Assembly (NCBI GenBank): GCA_003168215.1
Contig: PMSW01000054.1
Span: forward strand, 1-35,946
Source: Actinomycetota bacterium
GTDB lineage: Bacteria; Actinomycetota; Actinomycetes; Streptosporangiales; Streptosporangiaceae
Reading direction: 5' to 3'
Length of the DNA stretch: 35,946 nt
The notes below the pieces were generated by a model. It was not told the DNA's origin and did no database searches. It was given only the letters and a program-made list of their open reading frames with translations. The position numbers were made by a program, and so were the translations under genes. Below, piece after piece: positions 9,583 through 20,595 of the stretch; the stretch's first letter is position 1; the number at the start of each line of letters is the position of its first letter.

Positions 9583-10833
9583 ATGGCGGCTTTCCTGACC
9601 AGCCTGGGCTTGCGGCTCGGCCTGCGGCGTCGCAGCTTCCGGCTTTATCTCACTGTGGTCTATAGCGGCCTGTTCCTCGCGTCCGGGACTGGTTTGCTTG
9701 GTCTGACCTACTGGCTGGCGGATACCAGGTTTCCGGTGACCGGCCGGCGCTCGGGCACGGGCCCCGGCAGCCCTGGCGTGCTGCCGGGGCAGCAGCGGGC
9801 GGCGGCCTTGGCGGCTCAGGCGCAGGCCATTCAGGAGCGCGGTGCCGCATTGCACAGCCTCCTGGTGATGTCCGGGATTGCCCTGGCGGTCATGACGGTG
9901 ATCTCCGTCGGGCTTGGCTGGCTGGTTGCCGGGAGGATGCTGCGTCCGCTGCGGATGGTCACGACAGCGGCCCAGCGCATCTCCGCCAGCAACTTGCACG
10001 AGCGCCTGGCGATGACCGGCCCGGATGACGAGATCAAGGAACTCTCCGATACGTTCGACGGGCTGCTCGGGCGTCTAGAGCGGGCCTTCGATGCCCAGCG
10101 CCAGTTCGTCGCCAACGCGTCCCATGAGCTGCGCACCCCGCTGGCGCGGCAGCGGGCTTTCATCGAGGTGGCACTGGACGACGCCGGGCGCACGGTCGAT
10201 TCACTCGAAAGGGCCTGTGCACGAGTACTCCTAGCCAGCGAGCAGCAGGAACGGCTGATCGACGCCCTGCTCACCCTGGCGCAGAGCCAGCGCGGGCTCA
10301 AACTGCGGGGGCCGATCGACCTGGCCGCCGTCGTCAGCGACGCACTCCAGACGCGGCAGCCAGAGGCGCAGGGCCGGGGACTGCGTGTCAGCGCCCGGCT
10401 CGCCGCGGCGCCCGCCCTGGGCGATGCCCGCCTGGCCGAGCGGCTTGCCGTCAACCTGGTGGCCAACGCTATCCTGCACAACATCCCCGGTGGCTGGATC
10501 GAAATCGCGACCGGGGTGTCGGGCGGCAATGCTATATTGTCGGTTGCAAATAGCGGTCCAGTGATCGCGGCAGCGGAAGTCCAGCGGCTGTTCGAACCAT
10601 TCCAGCGGCTAGGCGCAGATCGTATCAGCGGCCATAATGGCTTTGGCCTTGGCCTGTCCATTGTTAAGGCGATCGCCGATGCCCACGACGCGCAGCTGAG
10701 CGCGCATGCCCTGCCCGGCGGCGGGCTTGAGGTACAGGCCCGCTTCCCAGGGATCTCTCCTGGCCTGCCAATACACAAGGCACCAGCGGCCGTCGCGCAG
10801 CCGGCGGCGCCGCCTGGATCCAGTTCTGCCTGA
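9583..10833 (+). CDS. HAMP-containing sensor histidine kinase
   Basis: FVANASHELRTPLARQRAF (H-box), NLVANAILHN (N-box), GFGLGLSIVKAIADAH (G-box). Confidence 0.95.
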   Translation: MAAFLTSLGLRLGLRRRSFRLYLTVVYSGLFLASGTGLLGLTYWLADTRFPVTGRRSGTGPGSPGVLPGQQRAAALAAQAQAIQERGAALHSLLVMSGIALAVMTVISVGLGWLVAGRMLRPLRMVTTAAQRISASNLHERLAMTGPDDEIKELSDTFDGLLGRLERAFDAQRQFVANASHELRTPLARQRAFIEVALDDAGRTVDSLERACARVLLASEQQERLIDALLTLAQSQRGLKLRGPIDLAAVVSDALQTRQPEAQGRGLRVSARLAAAPALGDARLAERLAVNLVANAILHNIPGGWIEIATGVSGGNAILSVANSGPVIAAAEVQRLFEPFQRLGADRISGHNGFGLGLSIVKAIADAHDAQLSAHALPGGGLEVQARFPGISPGLPIHKAPAAVAQPAAPPGSSSA

Positions 10834-10999
10834 CCAGGTCGCGCAGGAACCGCCGGAGCCCTGCGGGAAAGTAAGCGTTGTCCGCGTCTTTGACCTGCCC
10901 AAATTCATCCTTTTCCGCTGCCCTGAATGGCAATTGCCGCAGCATGCCGCATGCGTCGATCCTGCGGTTTCCGGATGCCCTATTTGATCATCGGAAATT

Positions 11000-11018
11000 T
11001 GTCACCGTGGTGTCACCG
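11000..11018. promoter_or_regulatory. Candidate response-regulator operator, copy 2
   Basis: TGTCACCGTGGTGTCACCG, 18/19 identical to 8787..8805 and same 11-bp period; upstream of the lipoprotein/ABC operon. Confidence 0.55.
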
Positions 11019-11096
11019 GGGGGGCGGTAGGACTTGTTGTGCACGGCTGTTGTGGCCGGGTGGTGGTTCGTTTCTAGTCAGGGAGTGTGCTGTGTG

Positions 11097-11678
11097 ATGT
11101 CGGCGATGCCATGGATGGCTTCGGCTGTGCGGGGCGGGGGCGGGGGCAGGGTCCGGCGTGCGGGCCTGCTTGCTGTCGCGCTGGCGGGTGCCGGGGTGCT
11201 GGCGGCGGGGTGCTCGAGTGGTCCGGGCGGCCCGGGTGTGGCGGGGGCGTCCGCATCGCCGTCGTCGTCGGCTACGGCGTCGGGGGCGGCGAAGGCGCTG
11301 GAGTACGCGGCGTGCATGCGGTCGCACGGGGTGCCGAAGTTCCCGGACCCGACGGTGAAGAACGGGACGGTCGGGTTCAATATCAGTGCGGCTGACGGGA
11401 TCGACCCGAGTTCGCCGCAGTACCAGGCTGCTCTACAGGCGTGCTCTAGCCTGCGGGGCGGGGGAACGTCGAATTCGGGGTCGAGCGGGAACCTGGCCAA
11501 GGAGCTGAAGTTCGCCCAGTGCATGCGGACGCACGGGGTGCCGGACTTCCCGGACCCGAACAAGAACGGCGGGTTCTCGGGGACCTCGACGATCAACCCG
11601 CAGTCGGCGACGTTCCAGAACGCCCAGGCGACCTGCATGCAGCTGGCTGGGCCGGGCGGTTCGGGGTCGTCCTCATGA
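11097..11678 (+). CDS. Putative lipoprotein with duplicated CMR(S/T)HGVPxFPDP modules
   Basis: Signal peptide with lipobox LAAGCSS; two homologous modules: ACMRSHGVPKFPDP...ACSSL and QCMRTHGVPDFPDP...TCMQL. Confidence 0.8.
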   Translation: MSAMPWMASAVRGGGGGRVRRAGLLAVALAGAGVLAAGCSSGPGGPGVAGASASPSSSATASGAAKALEYAACMRSHGVPKFPDPTVKNGTVGFNISAADGIDPSSPQYQAALQACSSLRGGGTSNSGSSGNLAKELKFAQCMRTHGVPDFPDPNKNGGFSGTSTINPQSATFQNAQATCMQLAGPGGSGSSS

Positions 11679-12903
11679 GCGCCGCAGTATCGCCGGAGGC
11701 CGCTGAGGCGGGCAGGGCGCCGGAGCAGGGCGGGGATAGCGGGCTTTCCCGGCGTTCCCGCCGGCGGGCGGGGCTGGACGGCGGCCGGGGCCGGGGCCGG
11801 GGCCGGGTGATGCTCGCCGGCGGTGCGGCGGTCGTGCTGGCCGCGGCCGGCGGCGCCGCGGCCGCGGCCGGGGTCTTCGGCGGTTCTCACCCGGCCAGCG
11901 GCGTGGTGGATAACGCCGACCCGACGTCGCTGGCCACGGTGGCCCTGGGATCGCTGTCCTCGCAGCAGCAGGTGGCCGCCACCTTGGGTTACGCGGGCAG
12001 CTACAGCGTGCTGAACCAGGCCACGGGGGTGTACACGCAGTTGCCGGCGGCCGGGCAGGTCATCCGGCGGGGGCAGGTGCTGTACCAGGTCAGCGGGAGC
12101 CCGGTCGCACTGCTGTACGGCCGGGTCCCGGCCTACCGCACCCTGTCGGAGGGGATGAGCGGCGCTGATGTGCGCCAACTGAACGCCAACCTGGTCGCCC
12201 TGGGGTATGCCACCCGCTCGGAGCTGGACCCGGATTCTGATTACTTCAGCGCGGAGACCGCGTACGCGCTGGAGCTGTACCAGGACCACCTGGGTGTCAC
12301 CGAGACCGGCATGCTGGCCCTGGGCCAGGCGGTGTTCCTGCCCGCGGCGGCCCGGGTCACCACGGTCAGCGCCGGGCTCGGCGCCCCGGCCGGGCCCGGA
12401 GCGCCGGTGGTGCAGGCAACGTCAACGGTGCGCCAGGTCTCCATCGCGCTAGATGCCTCTGAGCAGTCCTATGTCAGGGACGGCGACAAGGTGGTCATCA
12501 CGCTGCCGGACAGCCAGACAACGCCGGGCGTGGTCACGTCGGTGGGCACGGTCGCCACGACGCCGCCGAGCAGCACCGGGTCGCCCGGCACGCCGGTCAT
12601 CACCGTCGACGTCGCCCCCTCCAACCTGGCTGCGGCCGGGAACCTCGACCAGGCCCCGGTGCAGGTGTCGATCACGACTGCCACCATCTCTGGCGTCCTG
12701 ATCGTGCCGGTCGATGCCCTGGTCGCCCTCGCAGTGAAGGGGGGTGGGGAGGCGGGTGGAGGGTACGCCGTCGAGGTAGTCAAGCCCGGCGGCACGCACG
12801 AGCTGGTACCGGTCACCACCGGCCTTTTCGACGACGCGGCCGGCACGGTCCAGGTGACCGGGACCGGGCTGCACGCCGGCCAGCACATCGTGGTTCCCGC
12901 GCT

Positions 12904-12907
<4 letters not shown>
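11675..12907 (+). CDS. Efflux periplasmic-adaptor-like protein (HlyD/MacA-like) with peptidoglycan-binding domain
   Basis: [22 protein letters not shown]...[22 protein letters not shown] (PG_binding_1) followed by adaptor-like region; ATGA overlaps on both sides. Confidence 0.85.
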
Positions 12908-13653
<746 letters not shown>

Positions 13654-13690
13654 CACCCCCGCCCGTACCCGCAACCAGGAAGGTTCTCCA

Positions 13691-14896
13691 GTGACTACGG
13701 CCACTACCCTCGCCCCGTCCAGGTTGCGACCCGCTGATCTCGCACGCGTCGCCAGCGTCGGGCTGCGTACCCGGCGGCTGCGCGCCGCTCTTTCCGCCCT
13801 GGGCATCGCCATCGGGGTAGCCGCCATCGTGGCCGTACTGGGCCTGTCTCAGTCCTCCTCTAACGGGCTGATCTCCGAGATCGACGCACTCGGTACCAAC
13901 CTGCTCACCGTGACCAACGGCCAGACCCTGGCTGGCCAGACCGCCCAGTTGCCCAAGGCCGCGCCCGCCATGATCGGCCGCATCGGCCCGGTGATCGCTG
14001 TCCAAGACACCGGCGCCACTGGCGCCAACAGCTACCGCGGTCCGCTCATCCCGAGCGTCGATACCAATGCCCTCAACGTTCAGGCGGCCACCTTGCAGCT
14101 GCTGTCCGCCGTGGGCACCAGCGTCGCCCACGGCTCATACCTGAACGCCGCCACGCAGCACGAGCCCGTGGCCGTGCTCGGCGCGCAGGCTGCCCAGTTC
14201 CTGGGCATCGACCGGGTGTTCTCCGGGGAGCGAATATGGGTCGGCAACCAGTGGTTCTACGTAGCCGGCATTCTCAGGCCCGCCGTCCTCGCCCCGGAGA
14301 TCGATACATCCGTGCTCGTCGGCTTTCCCGCTGCCGAGAAGTATCTCGGTTTTGGCGGCCACCCTTCCACCATCTACGTCCGGACCCAGCAGGATCAGGT
14401 CAGTGCCGTCCAGTCTGTCCTCGCGCCGGCCGCCGCCCCTGAGGACCCTGGCGAGGTTAACGTCAGCCAGCCTTCGAACGCGCTTGCCGCTCGCGCTGAT
14501 GCCCAGTCGGCCCTCAACGGCCTGTTCCTGGCCCTCGGCGCGGTCGCATTGCTCGTCGGCGGCGTAGGGGTGGCGAACATCATGGTCATCTCAGTCCTGG
14601 AGCGCCGCTCCGAGATCGGGCTGCGACGCGCCCTCGGAGCCACCAGGGGCCAGATCCGCGCCCAGTTCCTGCTCGAAGCGATACTCCTGGCTCTTCTCGG
14701 TGGTGGCGTCGGCGTCGGCACCGGCGCTCTGGCCACCGCCATCTACGCCAGCATCAAGCACTGGGCGATTATCATCCCTCCCCTTGCCTGGGCAGGTGGC
14801 ATCAGCGCGGCCGTCGCTATCGGCGCCATTGCCGGCCTGCTCCCCGCGCTGCGCGCCGCGCGGCTGTCGCCCACCGAGGCGCTGCGAACCGCCTAA
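13691..14896 (+). CDS. ABC transporter permease (MacB/FtsX family)
   Basis: N-terminal TM plus periplasmic domain and C-terminal GVANIMVISVLERRSEIGLRRALGATRGQIRAQFLLEA...LPALRAARLSPTEALRTA. Confidence 0.95.
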   Translation: MTTATTLAPSRLRPADLARVASVGLRTRRLRAALSALGIAIGVAAIVAVLGLSQSSSNGLISEIDALGTNLLTVTNGQTLAGQTAQLPKAAPAMIGRIGPVIAVQDTGATGANSYRGPLIPSVDTNALNVQAATLQLLSAVGTSVAHGSYLNAATQHEPVAVLGAQAAQFLGIDRVFSGERIWVGNQWFYVAGILRPAVLAPEIDTSVLVGFPAAEKYLGFGGHPSTIYVRTQQDQVSAVQSVLAPAAAPEDPGEVNVSQPSNALAARADAQSALNGLFLALGAVALLVGGVGVANIMVISVLERRSEIGLRRALGATRGQIRAQFLLEAILLALLGGGVGVGTGALATAIYASIKHWAIIIPPLAWAGGISAAVAIGAIAGLLPALRAARLSPTEALRTA

Positions 14897-15004
14897 CGAC
14901 CGCACCACCATCGCCCATCACCCAGACCCGCCGGTTTTCGGTCGAACCCGAGGACCGTCACGGCGTCCGGCCGGTGAGGCCGCCTCAGTTCCGTCCGGAA
15001 GCCT

Positions 15005-15283
15005 TCAGTTCGCGTGAACTCTAGGACTTCTCGCGGCCTCCCGCAGCACCGTGCCGAAGTACACATCAGCGTCCGCTGGCTCCATCTCCCGCAACGGCCG
15101 GCCGAACCACGCCCGCATCTGCTCCAGGTGCACCACATCGGAGCTGATCGTGGCGTCGGCCAGCGCGGCCGCCGCCCGGGCGAGCACGAACCCGGCCAGC
15201 ACGTCGGTCTCGAATGCCGCCAGCTCATCCGGCCCGGCCGGGCCGGATGCCTCACGCAGGTCTCGTACGACGGCCAGGCTCAA
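15005..15283 (-). pseudogene. Tyrosine recombinase/integrase N-terminal (SAM-like) fragment
   Basis: DELAAFETDVLAGFVLARAAAALADATISSDVVHLEQMRAWFGRPLREMEPADADVYFGTVL resembles integrase N-terminal core-binding region; the catalytic domain is absent. Confidence 0.55.
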
Positions 15284-15549
15284 GCCCGGGCCTCCTCGCC
15301 TTCACCGATACGGAAAGACCAGTGAAGAACACGATAGAACTTCAGGAAACCCGAAACGTCCTCACAACACAGAACCAGGACAGATCAGGGAAACAAACCC
15401 AGGTCCTGCGGCTAAAGAAGTTACTGAGGCCTCAGGGAACTCTGGGGTTATTTATTAGGTGAGGTTCCCCCGGGCCACCCGACCCCAGGAAGGTCGCGCT
15501 GGGGCCATGGCGGCGGGAGCGTGCCGTAAGCTGCGCGCGGAGGTCGCCA

Positions 15550-18174
15550 GTGCCCGCTGATTACGACAAGATCCGTGCGGAGAACATCACCCGGTACGGG
15601 ACGGATACGGCCGTGCTCGACCTCCTCGGGCAGCTGTACAGCGACCGGACGCACTTCATCTTCGAGCTGATCCAGAATGCCGAGGATGCCGGCGCGAGAG
15701 AGCTGGCATTTGAGCTCTTCGACGGCCGCCTGGAGGTACGCCACGATGGCCGGCCCTTCACCGAAGCCGATGTCCGGGGCATCTGCGGAGTCGGGAATTC
15801 CGCGAAATCCGGCGACCTGACGGCGATCGGCGCATTCGGCATCGGGTTCAAGTCGGTCTACGCGTACACCCAGACGCCCAGCGTGCACAGCCCGGGCGAG
15901 CATTTCCGCATCGAGAACTACGTCCGCCCGGTGGCCATTCCCCCCGAAGGCCCCCCGGCAAGCGCACCGGACGGCGGCGCGGACGGCGCACTGGACGGCG
16001 GCGCGGACGAGACGCTGTTCATCTTCCCCTTCGACCGGGGTGACCTTTCCCCGGCGGCGGCCACGGCGGAGATCTCCGCGGCCCTGGCCGGCCTCGGGCT
16101 CGGCACGCTGCTGTTCCTGCGGAACATCGAGCGCGTCGCCGTCAGCGGGCGCCAGGTGCCCGCCGCGGTCCTGGAACGAGCCGTCGCCGCCCATGCCGCG
16201 GCGCCGCGGCAGGTCAGGCTCCGGCGGTCCAGCGATGGCGCCGTGGCGGAATGGCTCGTCTGGCATCGCGGCCTGGAGGCAGCTGACCAGCCCGGTCAGC
16301 GGGTCGAGATCGCTTTCCCCGTGCGCGCTGGGATAGCCGGGGCACGGCTGGCCCCGTGCCGGGAATCGCCGCTCGTCGTGTTCTTCCCCACCCAGAAGGA
16401 GACCTTCCTCGGCTTCCTGATCCAGGGGCCGTACCGGACGACGCCCGCTCGCGACAACGTTCCCGAGCATGATCCCTGGAACCAGTTCCTGGTCGGCGAG
16501 ACAGCGGCGCTGCTGGCGGACGTCCTGGCGGATCTGCGCGACGAAGGACTGCTAACGGTCGATGTCCTGCGCGGCATGCCGCTGGAGCCGGCCCGCTTCG
16601 GCCCGGGCACCATGTTCCGCGGCTTGTACGACAGCGCCCGCGAGGCCCTGACCAGCGGGACTCTCATTCCCGTTGCCGGCGGCGGCTACGGCCGCGCGGA
16701 CGAGCTGGCACTGGCCCGCGGCGCCGGGCTCCGCGAGCTGCTGTCCCCCGACCAGCTCGGCGCGCTAGCAGGACGCACGCACCGCGCTTTCGCGCACGAG
16801 TCCATCACCGACGACGGGACGCCCGTCCTCTGGCGATACCTGCGCGAGGAGATCGGCGTCGCCGAGATCACGCCGGAGTCCTTCGTGGCGAGTCTTGATG
16901 CCGGGTTCCTCGCGGCGCAGCCAGATGCGTGGATACGGCGCCTGTACGCCTTCCTGCATCAGCACCTGGCCCTGTGGCGAGCACCGGAGTATCCCAGCGA
17001 GGAGCCCGGTCCGGCCAGGTCGAAGCCGATCATCCGGCTGGAGGATGGCAGCCAGGCAGTGCCCTTCGACGCCGACGGCCGCCCGGCCGTCTACCTGCCG
17101 GATCCTGCCAGTCTCCCTGACCCGGCCGGGACGGGCCTGCCGACGGTGCGGCGGGCCATCGCGCGGTTCTCCGATGCCCGCCATTTCCTGGCAGCGCTGC
17201 AGCTCGGCGAGCCGGATGTGGTGACCGAGGTCCTGGAGACCATCCTGCCCCGGTACGCGGGCACCGATGCCGCTCAGCTGGACGCCGCACAGCACGATGC
17301 CGACCTTGAGCACGTGGCGCGCGCGCTGGCGGAGGCGCCCCCGGGCAGGCGGCAGCGGCTTGCGGAGAAGCTCAGGGAGACGGCCTTCCTGGTCGGGGAG
17401 AACGCCGCGAACGGCGAAGAGCGCCTGATGACGCCGGTCAGTCTCTATCAGCGGACACCGGACCTGGAGAGCTACTTCGACGGGAACCCGGACGCCTGGT
17501 TCGCCCGGGATGGCTACGGGCCGTGGCTCAGGCAGCTGCGCGAGATGGGCGTGCGGGACACCGTCGCCGTGCACGCGCGGACCCCGGACTCCCACGGGCA
17601 TGTCGTCATCACCGAGGAATTCGCGCGGCACGAGCGCGGCCTGCACGGATTTGATCCGGATGCAGCCATCGACGGCCTGGAATTCGCGCTGAGCCATCCG
17701 AGTCATAGCCGGTCGGAGTACATCTGGAACCTGCTGCTCGCGCCCAGCCGGGATCTGCTGGCCGGGGTCGTCGAGCGCTCCGCCCGGCTGGAATTCGCCG
17801 ACGCCAGCAGGGAGGAGCTCAAGTCGGCCGCCGGTGCCGCGGCGACGGCGGCTACCTGGCTGCCCGGCCCGGACGGCTCGTTTCACCGCCCGGCTGAGTT
17901 GCAGCTTGATGATCTCCCCGCGGAGTTCAAGCGGGACGACGTCCTCGCGGCGGCACTCGGCATGATCCAGCCCGTCGTGGCGGAGGCGGCCCGCCAGCTG
18001 GGGCTCCCGGCCGGCCTGCTGCGCGGGCTGAGCGCCCATCCGGACCTGGTCGCGATGGTCGAGCGGGAACTCCAGGCCAGGGAGGCGTCGGCCGGCCAGG
18101 GTACCAAGCCGGGACCAGCTAACGAGGCCGACCTCGCGGGCGGCGCCCTGGCGGCCTGGCTGCGCGATGAATGA
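15550..18174 (+). CDS. Sacsin N-terminal-like / HSP90-type (GHKL) ATP-binding protein
   Basis: HFIFELIQNAEDAG (N-box), CGVGNSAKS and AIGAFGIGFKSVYAYT (G-boxes); 874 aa without an obvious C-terminal DUF3883 domain. Confidence 0.85.
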   Translation: MPADYDKIRAENITRYGTDTAVLDLLGQLYSDRTHFIFELIQNAEDAGARELAFELFDGRLEVRHDGRPFTEADVRGICGVGNSAKSGDLTAIGAFGIGFKSVYAYTQTPSVHSPGEHFRIENYVRPVAIPPEGPPASAPDGGADGALDGGADETLFIFPFDRGDLSPAAATAEISAALAGLGLGTLLFLRNIERVAVSGRQVPAAVLERAVAAHAAAPRQVRLRRSSDGAVAEWLVWHRGLEAADQPGQRVEIAFPVRAGIAGARLAPCRESPLVVFFPTQKETFLGFLIQGPYRTTPARDNVPEHDPWNQFLVGETAALLADVLADLRDEGLLTVDVLRGMPLEPARFGPGTMFRGLYDSAREALTSGTLIPVAGGGYGRADELALARGAGLRELLSPDQLGALAGRTHRAFAHESITDDGTPVLWRYLREEIGVAEITPESFVASLDAGFLAAQPDAWIRRLYAFLHQHLALWRAPEYPSEEPGPARSKPIIRLEDGSQAVPFDADGRPAVYLPDPASLPDPAGTGLPTVRRAIARFSDARHFLAALQLGEPDVVTEVLETILPRYAGTDAAQLDAAQHDADLEHVARALAEAPPGRRQRLAEKLRETAFLVGENAANGEERLMTPVSLYQRTPDLESYFDGNPDAWFARDGYGPWLRQLREMGVRDTVAVHARTPDSHGHVVITEEFARHERGLHGFDPDAAIDGLEFALSHPSHSRSEYIWNLLLAPSRDLLAGVVERSARLEFADASREELKSAAGAAATAATWLPGPDGSFHRPAELQLDDLPAEFKRDDVLAAALGMIQPVVAEAARQLGLPAGLLRGLSAHPDLVAMVERELQAREASAGQGTKPGPANEADLAGGALAAWLRDE

Positions 18175-18298
18175 CGAGGCTAACGTGCTGAATGAGCAGG
18201 CTAAACGTTGGCTTCGCGTTATGTCAGATCTGGTTGGCCATTCACGCCGACGGGCGGCTATGCCGGAAATCAGAGGTGATCACAGGATCCGGATCTGA

Positions 18299-19228
18299 TT
18301 GACACCAATTGCGCAACGGGAGTACAGCTATCGGACTATGGGCTCCGGAAATCACTCACGCACGAAGCGACGCGCCTGGCGCACTGGCCGAATCGCCATC
18401 CCGCTCGTTGCCGTTCTCGCCGGGTTTATTGCGATTATGCAGTACTCAAGCCTGGGAAATGTGCTAAGGATTAGCCCGCAGGCATCACCTGTCGCGGCAA
18501 TCCGCACCTCAGCTTCCGGAGGCTCCGCGCCTGCTCATTTCCGCACCCTCCCGCCGGGATCGAGGCTTCCCTCCGGCGCGCAGTGCGCGAAGTGGGTGCG
18601 CGCCCGGCCGACGGCGGAGAACAAGGGCGTGAACAGGCGGTTCAACCAGCGGACCGGCCAGCCCCTCGGCAGCAACTTCCTGTCGGGCGACGAGCCGGCC
18701 GCCGACGCGAAGATCGTGCCGCGGGTCAACGGCAACTTCACCGGCACGACCAAGGAAATCCTGCGCTGGGCCGCCTGCAAGTGGGGCATCAACCAGAACA
18801 TCGTGTTCGCGCAGGCGGCGGTGGAAAGCTGGTGGCGGCAGAATACCCAGGGCGACTTCGGCACGGACGCCAGCGCCTGCCCGCCCAATCACCGGAACCT
18901 CAATGCCCAGGGCGAGTGCGCGCAGAGTTACGGCATCCTGCAGAACAGGTACCCCTACGAGACGTCGGCGTGGCCGGATGCCGGCAACTCCACCGCGATG
19001 AACGCCGACACCGCGTACGCCATCTGGCGGTCCTGCTACGACGGATACGAGACCTGGCTGAACACGGTGCAGCGCGGCAGCCAGTACAGCAAGGGCCACG
19101 TCTGGGGCTGCGTCGGCCGCTGGTTCGCCGGACGCTGGCTCACCGCCCCGGCCCTGCAGTACATCGCCAAGGTCAAGCAGTACAGGCAGGAACGCATCTG
19201 GGAGACCCCCGACTTCCAGCAGCCCTGA
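18299..19228 (+). CDS. Membrane-anchored/secreted lysozyme-like lytic transglycosylase candidate
   Basis: Single N-terminal TM segment; KWGINQNIVFAQAAVESWWRQ...CAQSYGILQNRYPYE resembles the SLT Glu and S-x-G-x-x-Q motifs. ATG at 18338 is an alternative start. Confidence 0.6.
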   Translation: MTPIAQREYSYRTMGSGNHSRTKRRAWRTGRIAIPLVAVLAGFIAIMQYSSLGNVLRISPQASPVAAIRTSASGGSAPAHFRTLPPGSRLPSGAQCAKWVRARPTAENKGVNRRFNQRTGQPLGSNFLSGDEPAADAKIVPRVNGNFTGTTKEILRWAACKWGINQNIVFAQAAVESWWRQNTQGDFGTDASACPPNHRNLNAQGECAQSYGILQNRYPYETSAWPDAGNSTAMNADTAYAIWRSCYDGYETWLNTVQRGSQYSKGHVWGCVGRWFAGRWLTAPALQYIAKVKQYRQERIWETPDFQQP

Positions 19229-19282
19229 CCCGCGGCTGGCCTCTGGTCAGGTCCTGCCCGCCTGCCGGCATCCGGCCGCCGC

Positions 19283-20515
19283 TTACCGCCAGCAGGCTGC
19301 TGGCGGGGTGATCGCGATCAGCCCGGTCGTGCCGAGGTCGTAAACCAGGTGGGCCGGCTGGTCCGCGGCGAGCAGGTCATCGCCGAGCAGCGATCCCTGC
19401 CTCGTCCGCCTCCTGGCCCGCACCCCGCCGGTCCGCGGACTGGCGCAGGCCATCACCCCGGCCTCGTTCGCCAGCCACAGCGCGCCGCCGCCGTACACGG
19501 TCGTGGCATCCATCGGCCAGTCGTAGACATCGCCGAGGCGCGAGGTCGGCGGCTGGCCGTAGCCAGGCGGCAGGATCGTGACGAGCCCACGCCGGCGCAG
19601 CAGGATGGTGGCGCCCAGCATGCCGGTCCGGTACGAGGCCCATACGCCGGGCGGCGTCGCGGTCAGCGCGGCACCGGAGAGCGCGAAGGTGACCGGGCCA
19701 TGCGCGGCCCTGGCGAGCCGCAGCCCGGAACGTGCGTCAAACTCGAAGACCGCCCCCGGGCCGCCTTGCGGACGGGCATTGAACGCAGAGACATAAAGGT
19801 GCCGGCCAGCCGGATCGACGGCCACGTCCCTGATCGCGAAGCGGGCGGCCAGCGTCACCTTGGCAAGCACGGCGCCAGTGGCCGCGCTGACCCGCCACGC
19901 GGCGCGGGAATCGCCGATCCAGACGGAATCTCCCGGCCCCCCGGCAACGGATACATAGGAAACGGGGCCCGGCGGCGGAAGAGCAACCGAGCGGACGACG
20001 GCCATCGTCTGCGGGCTGACCTCGCGGACGACAAGCGGCGATGACTTACTTCCCGGCTGGCTGGCCGCGCCGAAGACCCACAGACTGCCTGACGCGATGG
20101 CGATGCCGCCCCCGGCGAACGCCGGGCCGCTGCGCACCGAGCCACTCGCCAGCTCGGTGCGGCTGAGCAGGTAGGGACCTCGCTCCGGGTCTGTCCGCTG
20201 AGGTACCAGCGCGTAGAGGGCGCCGGCCTGGAGGTCGACGACCTGATTGGCCAGCAGCTCGCGCTGGTTCTCCCGCACCACCGTGCGGGCCGGCCAGCTG
20301 GCATGCCGCCGCGCGGATCCCGTCGCGCCGGCAGCCGGACGCGACGCGGAGCCGGTTCCGGCCGGACGCGATCCGGCGGCGGTTCCGGCCAGCGGCCCGG
20401 AGTAGGCCGCGGGCGCCGCCACTGCCGGCCGGCCGGCACATCCCGCGACGCAGCCGATGCCCAGGGCCACCGCGCCCAGCAGGGCTACGGTCGCTGTTAA
20501 CTTGCGTGATTTCAT
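19283..20515 (-). CDS. Secreted lipoprotein, beta-propeller-like repeats suspected
   Basis: Signal peptide with VAGCAG lipobox; VAVDPAGRHLYVSAFN and other propeller-like strands. Confidence 0.6.
   Translation of the reverse strand: MKSRKLTATVALLGAVALGIGCVAGCAGRPAVAAPAAYSGPLAGTAAGSRPAGTGSASRPAAGATGSARRHASWPARTVVRENQRELLANQVVDLQAGALYALVPQRTDPERGPYLLSRTELASGSVRSGPAFAGGGIAIASGSLWVFGAASQPGSKSSPLVVREVSPQTMAVVRSVALPPPGPVSYVSVAGGPGDSVWIGDSRAAWRVSAATGAVLAKVTLAARFAIRDVAVDPAGRHLYVSAFNARPQGGPGAVFEFDARSGLRLARAAHGPVTFALSGAALTATPPGVWASYRTGMLGATILLRRRGLVTILPPGYGQPPTSRLGDVYDWPMDATTVYGGGALWLANEAGVMACASPRTGGVRARRRTRQGSLLGDDLLAADQPAHLVYDLGTTGLIAITPPAACWR
19286..19306. terminator. Possible hairpin between convergent genes
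   Basis: CCGCCAGCA-GGC-TGCTGGCGG, perfect 9-bp stem adjoining the minus-strand stop codon; no clear U-tract. Confidence 0.35.
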
Positions 20516-20595
20516 GACTGCTCCTCATGCGTGGGCCGCAGCAGCAGGCCTGCCGCGCTGCTGCCTGAAGCCGTCATCAGAACAGACGCCGCAGG

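Noticed and set aside
15424-15435. CTGAGGCCTCAG palindrome as a regulatory site
   Set aside because: Short, isolated, no consensus or second copy recognised; could be chance or part of a terminator.
16765-18039. 424-aa minus-strand ORF
   Set aside because: Antisense to the sacsin-like ATPase gene.
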